Assembly (NCBI GenBank): GCA_029263395.1
Contig: JAJCXO010000023.1
Coordinates: 25,013-89,012, forward strand
DNA: 64,000 nt
Source of the DNA: Acidobacteriota bacterium
GTDB lineage: Bacteria; Acidobacteriota; Thermoanaerobaculia; Multivoradales; J023
Direction: 5' to 3'
In this document: positions 18,668 to 28,244 of the stretch, piece after piece
How positions within the stretch are numbered: the stretch's first letter is position 1
Layout of the letters: each line of letters opens with the position of its first letter
Notes under the pieces: model-generated
Told to the model about the DNA's origin: nothing
The model's input: the letters and a program-made list of their open reading frames with translations, nothing else
The model's database searches: none
Position numbers and translations under genes: made by a program

Positions 18668-20306
18668 GAAAGTTGCGGAATTACGAGGCATAACGTTCTT
18701 GATCGGAGCGTTATGCCTCGTGTGGATAGGGCCAACTCTTCGCTCACAGTCAAGCGAAGCGCAAGATCGGAAACAGAACGAAGACCCGGGGTCCGAGGAG
18801 AACGAAACAGGAGTCTCGCTGCTCTCCTTGGTCGCTGACAGTCTCGAGAACGAACCCGAGCGATTCGCAGACACGGCGCTCCACCAAGCTGCCCAGGCGG
18901 GGGAGCTCGATCGGGTTCTGGCCCTGCTACTCACCGGGACCGAGGTCGATACCGTCGGCGGACAAGGTAGATCGCCCTTGATGACCGCTATCGCGGCGAC
19001 CCAGCTCGAAGTTGCACGGGCTCTCCTTGCTGCCGGTGCCAACCCCCAGGCACAAGACCACGCCGGTAACAGCCCTCTTTTCTATGCTGCCTCGGGTGGT
19101 CCCGAAGCAGCTCGCTTGCTGCTCGAGCACGGCGCCAACGCCCATACTCGAAACGCCCTGGGCCAAACGCCGCTGGCCGGTGCAGCGTTGCTCGGGAAAG
19201 CAGAAGTAGTCTCACTGTTGTTGGCCGCAGGCGCTCCGGTAACCTCCGATTCTTCGACGTGTCGCGGGCGGTGCGGGCGCGGAGCTCTGGCCCAAGCGAC
19301 GCTTGGAGGCCATCTCGATATCGCCAAGACACTGCTAGCCAACGGTGCCGAGATCGACCCAATCCTGGGCGACGACCGCCGTCTACTGCACCTAGCGGCG
19401 GATCGTGGCAACGCCACGGCGGTTGGCTTTCTGCTTGACAACGGTGCTGATCCTGACACCCGGGCCGGTACCACCAGCTGTTGCCCTAAGGAAACCCCTC
19501 TGATAGCCGCTGCCAGGGCTGGACATCCGAACGTCATCCAGCAACTTGTGAAGGGCGGCGCCGATCTCGAAGCCTATGACGCCGAGGGCGTCACCCCGTT
19601 GCAATGGGCGGCGCGGGAAGGACACCATGAAGTGTCGCGAAACCTGCTCACCGCGAAGGCACGAGCCGATAACCCGGGACGTGAGACGAACCGGTCACCG
19701 CCGTTGTTGTTGGCAACGATGGCTGGGCACCTCGAAACAGCCAAGACCCTACTCGAGGGCGGTGCAGACCCGAACACTGCTAACCGGCGCGGTGCAACTC
19801 CCTTGATTGCTGCCGCCTACCAAGGCCAGCTACCTTTGGTCCAGCACCTGCTCAGCCACCGAGCTGACCCCAACATCGCCAACCGAACGGGGCATACACC
19901 GCTGGTTTACGCAACAGTCCGCGCTCATCCTGACGTCGTGCGGTCTCTGCTCGAGCACCGCGCCAAGCCCAACGTAACAACGCAGATCGAGGCTTTCGGA
20001 GACGTCACTCCATTGATGCTGGCCGCAGGACGTAATCACCTGGAGATCACTCGTGACCTACTACGTTTTGGCGCACAGGTCGATACGGTTTGTGACGTCA
20101 AGTCGTTCGGGGTCGTGACACCGCTGCTGCTCGCCGCTGCTCGCGGCTTCGCAGAGATCGTCGAGGTGTTGCTCGCAAACGGTGCCGACCCTTCGCTGAC
20201 GGACGATCAGGGGCAGACACCTCATGCCCGGGCTCTGGCAGCCGGTCACTCAGATGTCGCGACTCGAATACAAGCTGCCGTCAGCGCCAATCGCTCCGGA
20301 ATCTGA
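18657..20306 (+). CDS. Exported ankyrin-repeat protein coupled to the di-heme peroxidase
   Basis: A 549-aa protein with an N-terminal signal-like segment (ITFLIGALCLVWIG) and about 12 ankyrin repeats of 33 residues from about residue 75 to the end, with the usual G-x-TPL-AA and LL-x-GA units. No ATG fits the frame: the start is probably the TTG at 18657, inside the last codons of the peroxidase gene, with GAGGAG just before it. The 11-bp overlap implies translational coupling. Ankyrins next to catalases or peroxidases are known, such as AnkB of Pseudomonas with KatB, where the ankyrin supports enzyme function in the periplasm. The same role is likely here but is inference. A perfect 13-bp hairpin lies in its first codons. 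Confidence 0.87.
   Translation: MSIRKVAELRGITFLIGALCLVWIGPTLRSQSSEAQDRKQNEDPGSEENETGVSLLSLVADSLENEPERFADTALHQAAQAGELDRVLALLLTGTEVDTVGGQGRSPLMTAIAATQLEVARALLAAGANPQAQDHAGNSPLFYAASGGPEAARLLLEHGANAHTRNALGQTPLAGAALLGKAEVVSLLLAAGAPVTSDSSTCRGRCGRGALAQATLGGHLDIAKTLLANGAEIDPILGDDRRLLHLAADRGNATAVGFLLDNGADPDTRAGTTSCCPKETPLIAAARAGHPNVIQQLVKGGADLEAYDAEGVTPLQWAAREGHHEVSRNLLTAKARADNPGRETNRSPPLLLATMAGHLETAKTLLEGGADPNTANRRGATPLIAAAYQGQLPLVQHLLSHRADPNIANRTGHTPLVYATVRAHPDVVRSLLEHRAKPNVTTQIEAFGDVTPLMLAAGRNHLEITRDLLRFGAQVDTVCDVKSFGVVTPLLLAAARGFAEIVEVLLANGADPSLTDDQGQTPHARALAAGHSDVATRIQAAVSANRSGI
18683..18721 (+). other. Perfect 13-bp inverted repeat at the peroxidase/ankyrin junction
   Basis: ACGAGGCATAACG (18683-18695) pairs perfectly with CGTTATGCCTCGT (18709-18721) across a 13-nt loop. 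It lies 15-54 bp past the peroxidase stop, within the signal-peptide codons of the ankyrin gene. No T-run follows. It could slow ribosomes or polymerase between the two genes, act as an operator, or be partial termination. Confidence 0.6.
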
Positions 20307-20309
20307 GGC

Positions 20310-21815
20310 TCAGGCGAGGCTGCCGTAAACTTCTTCGGTCGTCCGCCTGAGGTAAGCCAACAGATCATCGGGGGCCAACGGCTTGCCCGTTGCCATCTCG
20401 ATCAACTCGGCAGCTTCATATTGGCTACCATGCCGATGAATCCGGTCTCGCAGCCATTCGAGGAGTGGGCTGAACTCCCCTTCAGCAAAGGCATCCTCGA
20501 GGTTCCCAAGATCCTGATCAGCGGCTGCAAAAAGTTGAGCTGCTGCCATCGATCCGAGCGTGTAGGTCGGGAAGTAGCCGAACATTCCTTGTGACCAATG
20601 AATGTCTTGCAACACCCCGTTGGCGGCATCGGTTGGCCGAACCCCGAGAAGCTCAGCATAGATATCGTCCCAGGCAGCGGGTAAATCCTGTACCTCGAGA
20701 CCGCCGCCGAACAACGCCCGTTCGATTTCAAAGCGAGCTATGACGTGCAAATTGTAGGTTGCTTCATCGGCCTCGACCCGAATCAGTGACGGTCTAACCG
20801 TGTGCAGCAACGCCCAGATCTGCTCGACATCACACTCCGGAGCAGCCGGGAAAGCGTCACGGTAACGCGGCATTGCCCAACGCCAGAATCCCCGACTACG
20901 GCCGACGTGATTTTCCCACAGTCTGGACTGTGATTCGTGGATCCCGAGCGATACCGGCGATCCTGCAGGTGTGCGGGCGAGATCTTCGGGAAGTCCTTGT
21001 TCGTAGAGCCCGTGACCGGTCTCGTGCAAAATGCCGAACACGGCGGCGCGAAAATCATCGGCTTCGTACCGCCAAGTCATGCGAACGTCACCGCGATTGA
21101 TGCCGATACAAAAAGGATGTGTCGATTCGTCAAGTCGCCCCGACTTAAAGTCGAATCCGATCGCGGCTGCCAGGGAGCGCCCAAACTTCAACTGGCTTGA
21201 CGCTGGAAAGTTGCCCCGGGCTGGCGATTCATCCACTTCGACACCGCGCTCGACGATCGAGCCTACCAACGGGATCAGAGACTCTCGAAGGCCAGAAAAT
21301 AGCGGCACAAGCGCAGCTTCCGAAGCACCAGGCTCGAACTCACACAGCAGGGCATCGTAGGCATTACCCTCGGGATTGATGGCGACAGCTTCTTGGCGTC
21401 GCAAGTCGACCATCCGTTTGAGCTCGGGCGCAAATAGGCTGAAGTCTGCACTTGCGCGAGCTTGACGCCAGGCATGAAGCCCAGTAACTCGGGCTTCGGC
21501 CAAGGCCTGAGCAACTGCCTGAGGTACCTTGGCAGCTCGGTCAACCTCGAGGCGCGCCCGTCTTACCTGGGCGGCTAGCAAACTGCCCGGTTCGGCACCC
21601 TCGGCACAGCAGTCGAGGACATCTGCGAGTTCCGATGAGGTCAGGCCTCGATGTTTGAACCCTTCGAGGGTAGAAACAACCTTACCCCGGGCGGCAACGC
21701 CACCAGCCGGCATGTTGATTTCCTGATCCCATTCAAGGAGGTCACTGGCGGCGCTGAGGTCGCGAAGTTCGCCCCAGAGTGTGTATAGGCGCTTTTCGGC
21801 GGTCTGCAAGTTCAT
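20310..21815 (-). CDS. Thermostable-type carboxypeptidase, M32 family (Taq carboxypeptidase)
   Basis: A 501-aa zinc metallocarboxypeptidase of family M32. The zinc-binding HETGH motif is at residues 264-268 (HETGHGLYEQG), with the DxRxT-like segment (GDVRMTWRY) just before it and the HESQSRLWEN segment after it. The length fits the family (about 500). It removes amino acids from the C-terminus of peptides in the cytoplasm. The ATG at 21815 is chosen because the family starts here; a TTG at 21848 would add eleven residues. The AGG before the ATG is too close to be a typical ribosome site. The gene is convergent with the ankyrin gene with a gap of three bases. Confidence 0.95.
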   Translation of the reverse strand: MNLQTAEKRLYTLWGELRDLSAASDLLEWDQEINMPAGGVAARGKVVSTLEGFKHRGLTSSELADVLDCCAEGAEPGSLLAAQVRRARLEVDRAAKVPQAVAQALAEARVTGLHAWRQARASADFSLFAPELKRMVDLRRQEAVAINPEGNAYDALLCEFEPGASEAALVPLFSGLRESLIPLVGSIVERGVEVDESPARGNFPASSQLKFGRSLAAAIGFDFKSGRLDESTHPFCIGINRGDVRMTWRYEADDFRAAVFGILHETGHGLYEQGLPEDLARTPAGSPVSLGIHESQSRLWENHVGRSRGFWRWAMPRYRDAFPAAPECDVEQIWALLHTVRPSLIRVEADEATYNLHVIARFEIERALFGGGLEVQDLPAAWDDIYAELLGVRPTDAANGVLQDIHWSQGMFGYFPTYTLGSMAAAQLFAAADQDLGNLEDAFAEGEFSPLLEWLRDRIHRHGSQYEAAELIEMATGKPLAPDDLLAYLRRTTEEVYGSLA

Positions 21816-21874
21816 CCTCCGATTGTACCGCTCGGCCAACGCCGCCAACTAGGCTAATTCCGTCCGAACTAAAG

Positions 21875-24800
21875 CTAGTCCCAATAGCCGGAAAGTGTCC
21901 GAGGCTTGAGCCCACGACGATCGACATCGATGATCACGGTACGCCAAGATTCGCCGCGGGAGGGTTCACGAGGATAGTAGGCCAGCAGATACTGGCTCCG
22001 CAGCTCGCGCTCGATCTCGTCGTAAACCTCACCCAGATCTCGGTATTCCTTCGCGTAGAAAACCCGTCCTCCGGTCGCTTCGACGAGACGGTTGGCCCGC
22101 GACGTAAACGAGCGCACTAATAGGCTCAGCCCGGTGTCTTTCTTCGGGCTCTTCTTCATCAGGATGAGGTAAATCGGAACACCCATTTTCTTGGCGATCG
22201 AAAACGAGGAGCGGAACGGGAACTGGTCATCTTCGTCAGCACCATCGGAAAAAACGACCAACGCTTTACGACCACGCACACCCTGTAGCTGGACCAAAGA
22301 GAAGACGATCGACTCCCACAATGCGGTGCGACCATTCGCTTCCAGGCTGTCGATCGACGACAGGATCCGATCGAGGCTGCCAGTTGTGCTGCGAGCTAGC
22401 CGCGGCTCAGAGTCGAAATCCACCACAAAGGCCCGATCTTGTTCGGAGAACGTGGAGCGCAGAAATTCACTTGCCGCATTCTGCACCCGCGGTAGCTTGA
22501 CGAACATACTCGCTGAGGAGTCGATCGCCATGCCGAGGGTCAGGGGAAGATCACTGGCATCGCTGAAGGTGGCGATATCCTGAGGCACGCCGTCCTCACG
22601 GACCTTGAACTCTTCCTGCTTCAAACCCCGCACGGGCCGACCGCTTTCGTCGGTGACCACCACGTAAAGCTCTACCAGGTTGACTTCGAGCTGTTCACCT
22701 TGCGCCGGCCCATTCATGAAGGCGACGTCCTCAGCAACGGTGCCATCATCGAGCAAGGCTACAACCCGCACATAACCAACAGGCTTGTCCTTGTCGATGA
22801 GAACCCTTTGGCGAAAAGGTTCCGAGTAGACCGTGGCGACCGGTTGGTTATTCCAGAAGAACAACACCCGATCGAGCCGACGCTCGACCGGCACGACAAC
22901 CTCTGCCTCTACATCAACCCAGCCGGTGCCGCGACGGTTGGTAGGTCGAACGATCTTGACTTCCAATCCGCTACCGCCACCGTTCAAAATCGCCGAGTCT
23001 CGTCCCAGCTCAGTATCCCCACTGCCGTATGCAACGACGGTGAGGTTACGACGCCGGGGCGTACGTCCGAGGTCGAGGCGAGCGGTAAACGGGCGACGAC
23101 TCTTGGAGGCTACCTCCCGGTCGTCGAGCAAGAAGTCGACCCGAGTTACCTGCGAGTCGTAAACTTCGGTTTCGAACTTCACACGACCACGCAGCACCTC
23201 GCCGGGCGGCCGTACGATCTCGACGACCGTTGGCGCCGGCAAAGCTTCCGCCCCGGAAGCCGCCCAGCTGCCCTGGACTACGCTAGCCCGACGCCCACCC
23301 CACAGACCGCCACTGAGCTCCTCGATCAGAACGCCCACCTCATTGGCGTTGTCGGGCAACTCGAGCGCCTTACGGTAGTGCCACTCCGTCTGTTCTCGGA
23401 GATCCGACGCTCGCACCACTTCGCTGTGCAGTTGCGGTAATTCGCCGGTGGCAGCCACCGCCAGCGTGACTCGAAACACCGCCGCATCGAGACCGGCCCA
23501 TTCTTCCTCTGGATCGGAGGAAGCCAGATCTCTCAATTCGAGCCGGGCTTCGAGCTGAGCCGTAGCTTTCGCATTGTCGTCGGCCGGATTTTCGAGTGTC
23601 AGGACCGCCGCCACATCGAACCCACCGTCCTCTTCGATACCCGCCAACAGCCGATTCAACCGAACTGCCGCCACTCGCTCCGGAATGCCTCGGCTTATCC
23701 AGCGCCGTGCTTTGACTCGCAGACCAGGACGCAGAGAACGTACTTCGATCGGCTCCAGCCCCGCCTCCGGAGGCAAGCTCGAGCGATAACTCAACTCGAA
23801 CCTGCCGGCAAATCGCTCGAACGCATCCCGCAAACCTTGGTCGGTCGCGATCACGTCGCCACCGGATGCGTCAGCCAACTGGCGGAGGGGGGCCTGTGGT
23901 GCAATATAACTGGCTACCGGGACCTTTGGCTCTTCGTCCTTGTGATCGCGGCGGCCGAAGAGGGAACCTGGACGAAGGGTGATACCCGGAGCCGAGGTCG
24001 TCGCGCCGCCGGTCGCAGCACCGCTTGAACCACCCGTTGCATCCACCGAAAGAGGTGCATAGGCGACCGTCGCATCGTCCTCATCTTCGGCCTTGAATGC
24101 CACCGGCAGTACCGTCCAGCCAAGGGCTGACAATGCCGCCGAGGTATCGCGGGTTACCGTCTCGAGCGAGACTTTCTCTAGGGTTCCGGTCTGAGCGGTG
24201 CTGCGCAGTACCGCTCGAGTCGACGCCTCGTCCAAATTCTGTACATAAAAACGGACAGGGTCCAAGTCGAAACCATCCACGACCCACAGCAGCAACGAAG
24301 GTTTGGCAGCGTTCGGTTGGCTCGCCCAGGCCACCAGACGATCCTGGCGTTGTCGCACCAATTCAATCTCTTCTTCGATGCCCGCGACGACAACTTCTGC
24401 AATTTCGGCAGGTTCGAGACTGGCTGGGGCGGGAGCGTTCAATCGCAGATCGCGCAACACTCGCTGCCGCACCTGCAGGATCTGTTGATCGCCGGAGTCG
24501 GTCAAGGACATCCGCGATAGTTTCTCCCCTAGAACCAGCTGATCCCGGGAGCGCAACGCGAGATCGATCTCTTCGGCGGACGTCACGATCTCCACCTCGC
24601 CGAACTCCACCAGTTGCCGGGTGAGGGCCGCGAGGGCCGCAGCGGACCGTTTGATGTTGTAATTCGACGCCAAAGACTGCTCGAAGTAGATCACCACCCG
24701 GGCTGACTCAGCGGGTATGGTCGGGCTCGCCAGATTCGACAGCGGCACTATCGAGCTTCCTTCTAGGATCTCAAAATCTGCTGATGACAAGTCCTGCGGA

Positions 24801-24979
24801 ACTTTGCCTTTTGTGTCCAACACTTCGACGACCAGATGGACATCTCGAGGATCTGCCGAGGCAGGCATCGCTGCCCCGGCCATCCAAAGTGCCAAAACGG
24901 CCCAGCCGATGCCGGAGACGAGCCGGTCCCTGACCTGGCTGATGGCTTTTGATTCTCTTCCAGCCGTCCCTCGCATCAT
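21875..24979 (-). CDS. Large secreted VWFA-related protein (acidobacterial type)
   Basis: A 1034-aa protein with a signal peptide (VSGIGWAVLALWMAGAAMPASA). Residues 30-330 hold a first VWFA-like unit, with the LVVEVLDTKGKVPQDLSSADFEILEG lead but a degraded metal site. The middle has beta-sandwich segments, including two strands with VKFETEVYDSQVTRVDFLLDD and VDVEAEVVVPVERRLDRVLFFWN. The C-terminal third is a second, intact VWFA unit: lead segment NLVELYVVVTDESGRPVRGL, metal site DSSASM, later Thr (GRTALWES) and Asp (VVFSDGAD). Two such units in one chain are typical of the acidobacterial VWFA-related family. AAAGGAAC lies before the ATG at 24979. The M32 gene starts 59 bp after its stop. The ligand is unknown. 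Confidence 0.9.
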   Translation of the reverse strand: MMRGTAGRESKAISQVRDRLVSGIGWAVLALWMAGAAMPASADPRDVHLVVEVLDTKGKVPQDLSSADFEILEGSSIVPLSNLASPTIPAESARVVIYFEQSLASNYNIKRSAAALAALTRQLVEFGEVEIVTSAEEIDLALRSRDQLVLGEKLSRMSLTDSGDQQILQVRQRVLRDLRLNAPAPASLEPAEIAEVVVAGIEEEIELVRQRQDRLVAWASQPNAAKPSLLLWVVDGFDLDPVRFYVQNLDEASTRAVLRSTAQTGTLEKVSLETVTRDTSAALSALGWTVLPVAFKAEDEDDATVAYAPLSVDATGGSSGAATGGATTSAPGITLRPGSLFGRRDHKDEEPKVPVASYIAPQAPLRQLADASGGDVIATDQGLRDAFERFAGRFELSYRSSLPPEAGLEPIEVRSLRPGLRVKARRWISRGIPERVAAVRLNRLLAGIEEDGGFDVAAVLTLENPADDNAKATAQLEARLELRDLASSDPEEEWAGLDAAVFRVTLAVAATGELPQLHSEVVRASDLREQTEWHYRKALELPDNANEVGVLIEELSGGLWGGRRASVVQGSWAASGAEALPAPTVVEIVRPPGEVLRGRVKFETEVYDSQVTRVDFLLDDREVASKSRRPFTARLDLGRTPRRRNLTVVAYGSGDTELGRDSAILNGGGSGLEVKIVRPTNRRGTGWVDVEAEVVVPVERRLDRVLFFWNNQPVATVYSEPFRQRVLIDKDKPVGYVRVVALLDDGTVAEDVAFMNGPAQGEQLEVNLVELYVVVTDESGRPVRGLKQEEFKVREDGVPQDIATFSDASDLPLTLGMAIDSSASMFVKLPRVQNAASEFLRSTFSEQDRAFVVDFDSEPRLARSTTGSLDRILSSIDSLEANGRTALWESIVFSLVQLQGVRGRKALVVFSDGADEDDQFPFRSSFSIAKKMGVPIYLILMKKSPKKDTGLSLLVRSFTSRANRLVEATGGRVFYAKEYRDLGEVYDEIERELRSQYLLAYYPREPSRGESWRTVIIDVDRRGLKPRTLSGYWD

Positions 24980-25119
24980 GTTCCTTTCCCTCGAACGTTC
25001 TACCGAGGCTTGCCTTCGTTCATACGCGACTCTTCGATGGTGAGTTTGGTGATCAACCTCCGCCTGATTGCGTTGCCGCACCATCAATAACTAGCAAAGG
25101 GCTTGCCAGCTTTGCTGCG

Positions 25120-27144
25120 TCACTCCTCGGGGGCAACTTGATCGCGACCGACGTCTTCGTCGCGACTAGATCCAGCAGCCTGCGCAGGAGGCTGATCTAG
25201 CACTTCTCGCACCTTGCGCATCAGCTTGTCGGGTGAAAAGGGCTTCTGTAAGAACGGAACATCGGAGCCAAACTCTCCCCAGGGCGGTGACGAGCCATCA
25301 GCATAACCGGAGATATACAGCGTCCGCAGACCGGGACGCGAAGCAAGAATTCGCTCAACGAGCTCAGGCCCGCGCATGTCGGGCATCACAACGTCACTGA
25401 TCAACAGATCGATTGGATCGCTCATTGCTGCGGCAAGAGAAAGTGCCTCCCCGCCATCCGCAGCTTCGAGCACTCGGTAACCATGCTTCAGCAATACCGT
25501 CGAAACCAAATGGCGCACGCTTTCGTCGTCTTCCGCCAGCAACACACTCTCATCCCCCTTCTCGACCTTCCCAGCTGGAGATTTGGATAACGGTTGAACC
25601 GGGATGTCGCTACTGCGGGGTAAGAACACAGTGAACATTGTTCCCTGTTCGAACTCACTCTCGACGCTGAGGAAGCCACCACTTTGCTTGACGATGCCAT
25701 AAACCGTAGCCAGTCCGAGTCCAGTGCCTTTTTCCTTGCCCTTGGTGGTGAAAAAAGGTTCGAAGATTTTGGCTTGCGTCTCAGCATCCATGCCCAGACC
25801 AGAATCGCGAACCTGGACCCGAATATAGGCGCCCGGTTCGCCATCAATCTCACGGGCAGCCTCAGCCCCGAGTTCAACCTCGCCAATCTCGATCATTAGC
25901 TGTCCACCGTGCGGCATGGCATCGCGAGCATTGATCGCCAGATTCAGGATGACCTGTTCGAGCTGCCCAGGGTCCGATTTGACCTTCGCAGGTTTGGATG
26001 TCGAGCGGATTTCCAGGTCGATATCCTCACCGATCAAACGGCGCAGGATGGGCTCGATACCATTCAGCACTTCATTGAAGTCGATCACCTTGAGCTGCAA
26101 CACTTGGCGTCGACTGAATGCCAACAACTGGCCGGTCAAGTTCGCCGCACGCTTGGCTGCCTTACCAATCTGCTCGACAGCATCACGCTGAGGGTGTTCG
26201 GGGCCGATAGCGTTCAACAACAATTGGTTGTAACCGATAATCGCAGTCAAGAGATTGTTGAAGTCATGTGAGACACCGCCCGCTAGCCGCCCCACCGCTT
26301 CCATCTTCTGAGATTGGCGTAACTGGTTCTCCATCCGCCTTTGTTCGGTGACATCCCGTTGAATCGCCACCAAATGCGTCACCTCGCCATCGGCACCTCC
26401 TCGCAGTGGCACAACTTGCCACTGCATAATGAACTCAGAACGATCCTTGTCATAAGCGACCATCTCTCCACTCAGCGTCCGCCCAGCAGTCAGCTCGTTG
26501 AAGAGTTGCTCAGCACGGTCCCTGTCAGTCTCGGGGCCGCCGAGCAGAAACGGCGATTGGGCAAGTATCTCCCCCGGCTCATAGCCCGTCATTCGGGTGA
26601 ATGCAGGATTGACGTAGACAACCTCGTGGCTGGCCGGATCGTGGGCCTGGGCGGTGCAGATCAAAATCGCGTCCGAAGCTTGCTCCGCCGCCGCCTCCAA
26701 CAGGCGAAGTCGCTTCGACTCCCCACTGCTGCCGAGGTCCAACGGCCGGACGCGCCGACGCTCGATCGCAAATCGTACCGAACGGGCAAGTGAGGTGAGA
26801 TCCCACTCTCCATGGATCAAACAGTCCTGGGCTCCACTGCGCAGGGCCTTGACAGCTAGATCCTGCTTTTCCGGTTGAACGAAGACGATCACCGCCAACG
26901 CCGGAAAGCTCTGAACCAGCTGATTGACCTTCGACAAGTCACCATCCGAAGCGTCGAACAACACAGCCTCGAAGGCGTGATCGCCGAGGCGATCCATCGC
27001 AACACCTAGACGATCGACGCATTCGACTACGAAGTGCTCAGGCTCAAATGTCCCGAGCATCTCGCCGACCTCATGGCCCAACTTGGGGTCAGGACCGACC
27101 CAGAGCACCAACACCGCCCCATCGGAGCGATCTGGGATGTTCAT
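25120..27144 (-). CDS. Hybrid sensor histidine kinase (REC-PAS-HisKA-HATPase-REC)
   Basis: A 674-aa cytoplasmic hybrid kinase. Residues 10-130 are a receiver-like domain with a possible phospho-acceptor Asp64 (EAVLFDASDGD) but a degraded acidic pocket. PAS follows at about 145-270 (VVYVNPAFTRMTGY), then HisKA with phospho-accepting His293 (GGVSHDFNN), the N-box (LNLAINARDAMP), the G1 box (RDSGLGMD) and G2 (KGKEKGTGLGLATVYG). The C-terminal receiver (from about 550) has VLLAEDDESVR and the acceptor Asp in LLISDVVMPD. It has no membrane segment. The start codon is ATG 27144 or GTG 27147, both next to AGGAG. It is in the same direction as the VWFA gene and ends 140 bp before it. The signal is unknown. 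Confidence 0.93.
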   Translation of the reverse strand: MNIPDRSDGAVLVLWVGPDPKLGHEVGEMLGTFEPEHFVVECVDRLGVAMDRLGDHAFEAVLFDASDGDLSKVNQLVQSFPALAVIVFVQPEKQDLAVKALRSGAQDCLIHGEWDLTSLARSVRFAIERRRVRPLDLGSSGESKRLRLLEAAAEQASDAILICTAQAHDPASHEVVYVNPAFTRMTGYEPGEILAQSPFLLGGPETDRDRAEQLFNELTAGRTLSGEMVAYDKDRSEFIMQWQVVPLRGGADGEVTHLVAIQRDVTEQRRMENQLRQSQKMEAVGRLAGGVSHDFNNLLTAIIGYNQLLLNAIGPEHPQRDAVEQIGKAAKRAANLTGQLLAFSRRQVLQLKVIDFNEVLNGIEPILRRLIGEDIDLEIRSTSKPAKVKSDPGQLEQVILNLAINARDAMPHGGQLMIEIGEVELGAEAAREIDGEPGAYIRVQVRDSGLGMDAETQAKIFEPFFTTKGKEKGTGLGLATVYGIVKQSGGFLSVESEFEQGTMFTVFLPRSSDIPVQPLSKSPAGKVEKGDESVLLAEDDESVRHLVSTVLLKHGYRVLEAADGGEALSLAAAMSDPIDLLISDVVMPDMRGPELVERILASRPGLRTLYISGYADGSSPPWGEFGSDVPFLQKPFSPDKLMRKVREVLDQPPAQAAGSSRDEDVGRDQVAPEE

Positions 27145-27368
27145 CACTCCTGAGAATAAACTATATGCGGCAGAAACACGATGTCTAGCGACAACAAATG
27201 GCCCCTAGCGAGACCACTGTCTGCCGTCGGAGACACGTCTGCCGGAAACACCGCCCGTCAGGATAACCGCCCCGAAAACATTAAAGCACACCGTCGCCGT
27301 ATCTCGAGCATTCGACGACGGTTCGCTGCGTCAGCACCCAACCGATGTCGGGTGCCGACAGTGAAACC

Positions 27369-27872
27369 TCAGCCTTCGACTGGCGGAATACGCAAGACCT
27401 GGCCAGGGTAGATCTTGTCGGGGTGCTCCAACATCGGCTTGTTGGCCTCGAAGATCACCGGGTACTTCATGGCGTTGCCGTATTGCGCTTTGGCAATTTT
27501 CGACAAACTGTCGCCCGAGACTACCGTATAGAAGACCGCTTCCGGCTCGGGAGTGACCACTTCCAACTGGTTGTCCACGCTCTCGACGTCGGCAACATTG
27601 CCGACCGCCAGCGCCACCTTCTCGGACGTTTCCTGGGTGTCGACTTTTCCTTTGACCGTCACAACACCTCCAACCACGGAAAAGGAGGCGCCCTCGATCT
27701 CGAGTCCCAGCCCAGACACGTGATTTTCTAGCAGCTTCGCTTTTTTCAGCCGTCTGACATTCTCGGCCTGCCGCCGAGCCGCTTCCTCCATCGCTGCTTC
27801 CTTCTGCTTGTCCTCGTCGCTCTTACCGAAAATGCGCTCACCAGCGGACTTGACGAAACTCAATAGTCCCAT
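27369..27872 (-). CDS. kbp: BON-LysM protein (YgaU/Kbp-like potassium-binding protein)
   Basis: A 167-aa protein matching E. coli YgaU/Kbp in length and architecture. The N-terminal segment GLLSFVKSAGERIFG and a charged helix are followed by a BON domain (VVTVKGKVDTQETSEKVALAVGNVADVESVDNQL). The C-terminal LysM domain is YTVVSGDSLSKIAKAQYGNAMKYPVIFEANKPML and ends PGQVLRIP. Kbp in E. coli is a cytoplasmic K+ sensor; the same role is likely. GGGAG lies 8 nt before the ATG at 27872; an earlier in-frame start at 27932 gives 20 unlikely residues. The gene stands alone and is divergent from the HerA-like gene. Confidence 0.92.
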   Translation of the reverse strand: MGLLSFVKSAGERIFGKSDEDKQKEAAMEEAARRQAENVRRLKKAKLLENHVSGLGLEIEGASFSVVGGVVTVKGKVDTQETSEKVALAVGNVADVESVDNQLEVVTPEPEAVFYTVVSGDSLSKIAKAQYGNAMKYPVIFEANKPMLEHPDKIYPGQVLRIPPVEG

Positions 27873-28244
27873 TTCATAGCTCCCATGCAAGAAGTTGTTG
27901 AGTGTGGTCGACCCTCGAGCGGTCGGTGGCAATATCTAATGCAATAGTCGCGCCAGATCTGAGTACGCCAAATCGACGCCAGACCGCCACCAAAGCCTAT
28001 TCAAGGGTATTTAGACTATCCCTAGGATACAGGGAAATCCTGGGGGCCTGGGAATTTTTCCCGCCCTAGCAGGCCGTGCCCTCAACCGGATGGCGCCCCG
28101 GCACCGTCTAGTGGAACCGTCGGGTGGGCGTGAGCAACAACCTGATGGTAGTGACCAACACATGTACTAAGATGCGCCTATCTACTGCGACAACAAAGTG
28201 AGGCGTGCCGCATCTTCGGAAGCCGCACCCAATGGAGGATCGAC
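27873..28244. other. Divergent intergenic region with two stem-loops
   Basis: About 370 bp between the BON-LysM gene (minus) and the HerA-like gene (plus). Two short stem-loops lie close together: CCTAGGAT/ATCCTGGG (28021-28044, one G-U pair) and GGGAA-TTT-TTCCC (28050-28062) flanked by GGG/CCC. No gene is visible. It must hold divergent promoters; no consensus is clear. Confidence 0.45.

Noticed and set aside
18684..18720. Canonical rho-independent terminator after the peroxidase gene
   Set aside because: The stem is excellent but no T-run follows and it lies inside the coding start of the ankyrin gene; it is kept as an unexplained structure instead.
24980..25087. N-terminal extension of the 1034-aa VWFA protein by 36 residues
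   Set aside because: The extension is very basic and polar, and a good ribosome site and signal peptide fit the later ATG.
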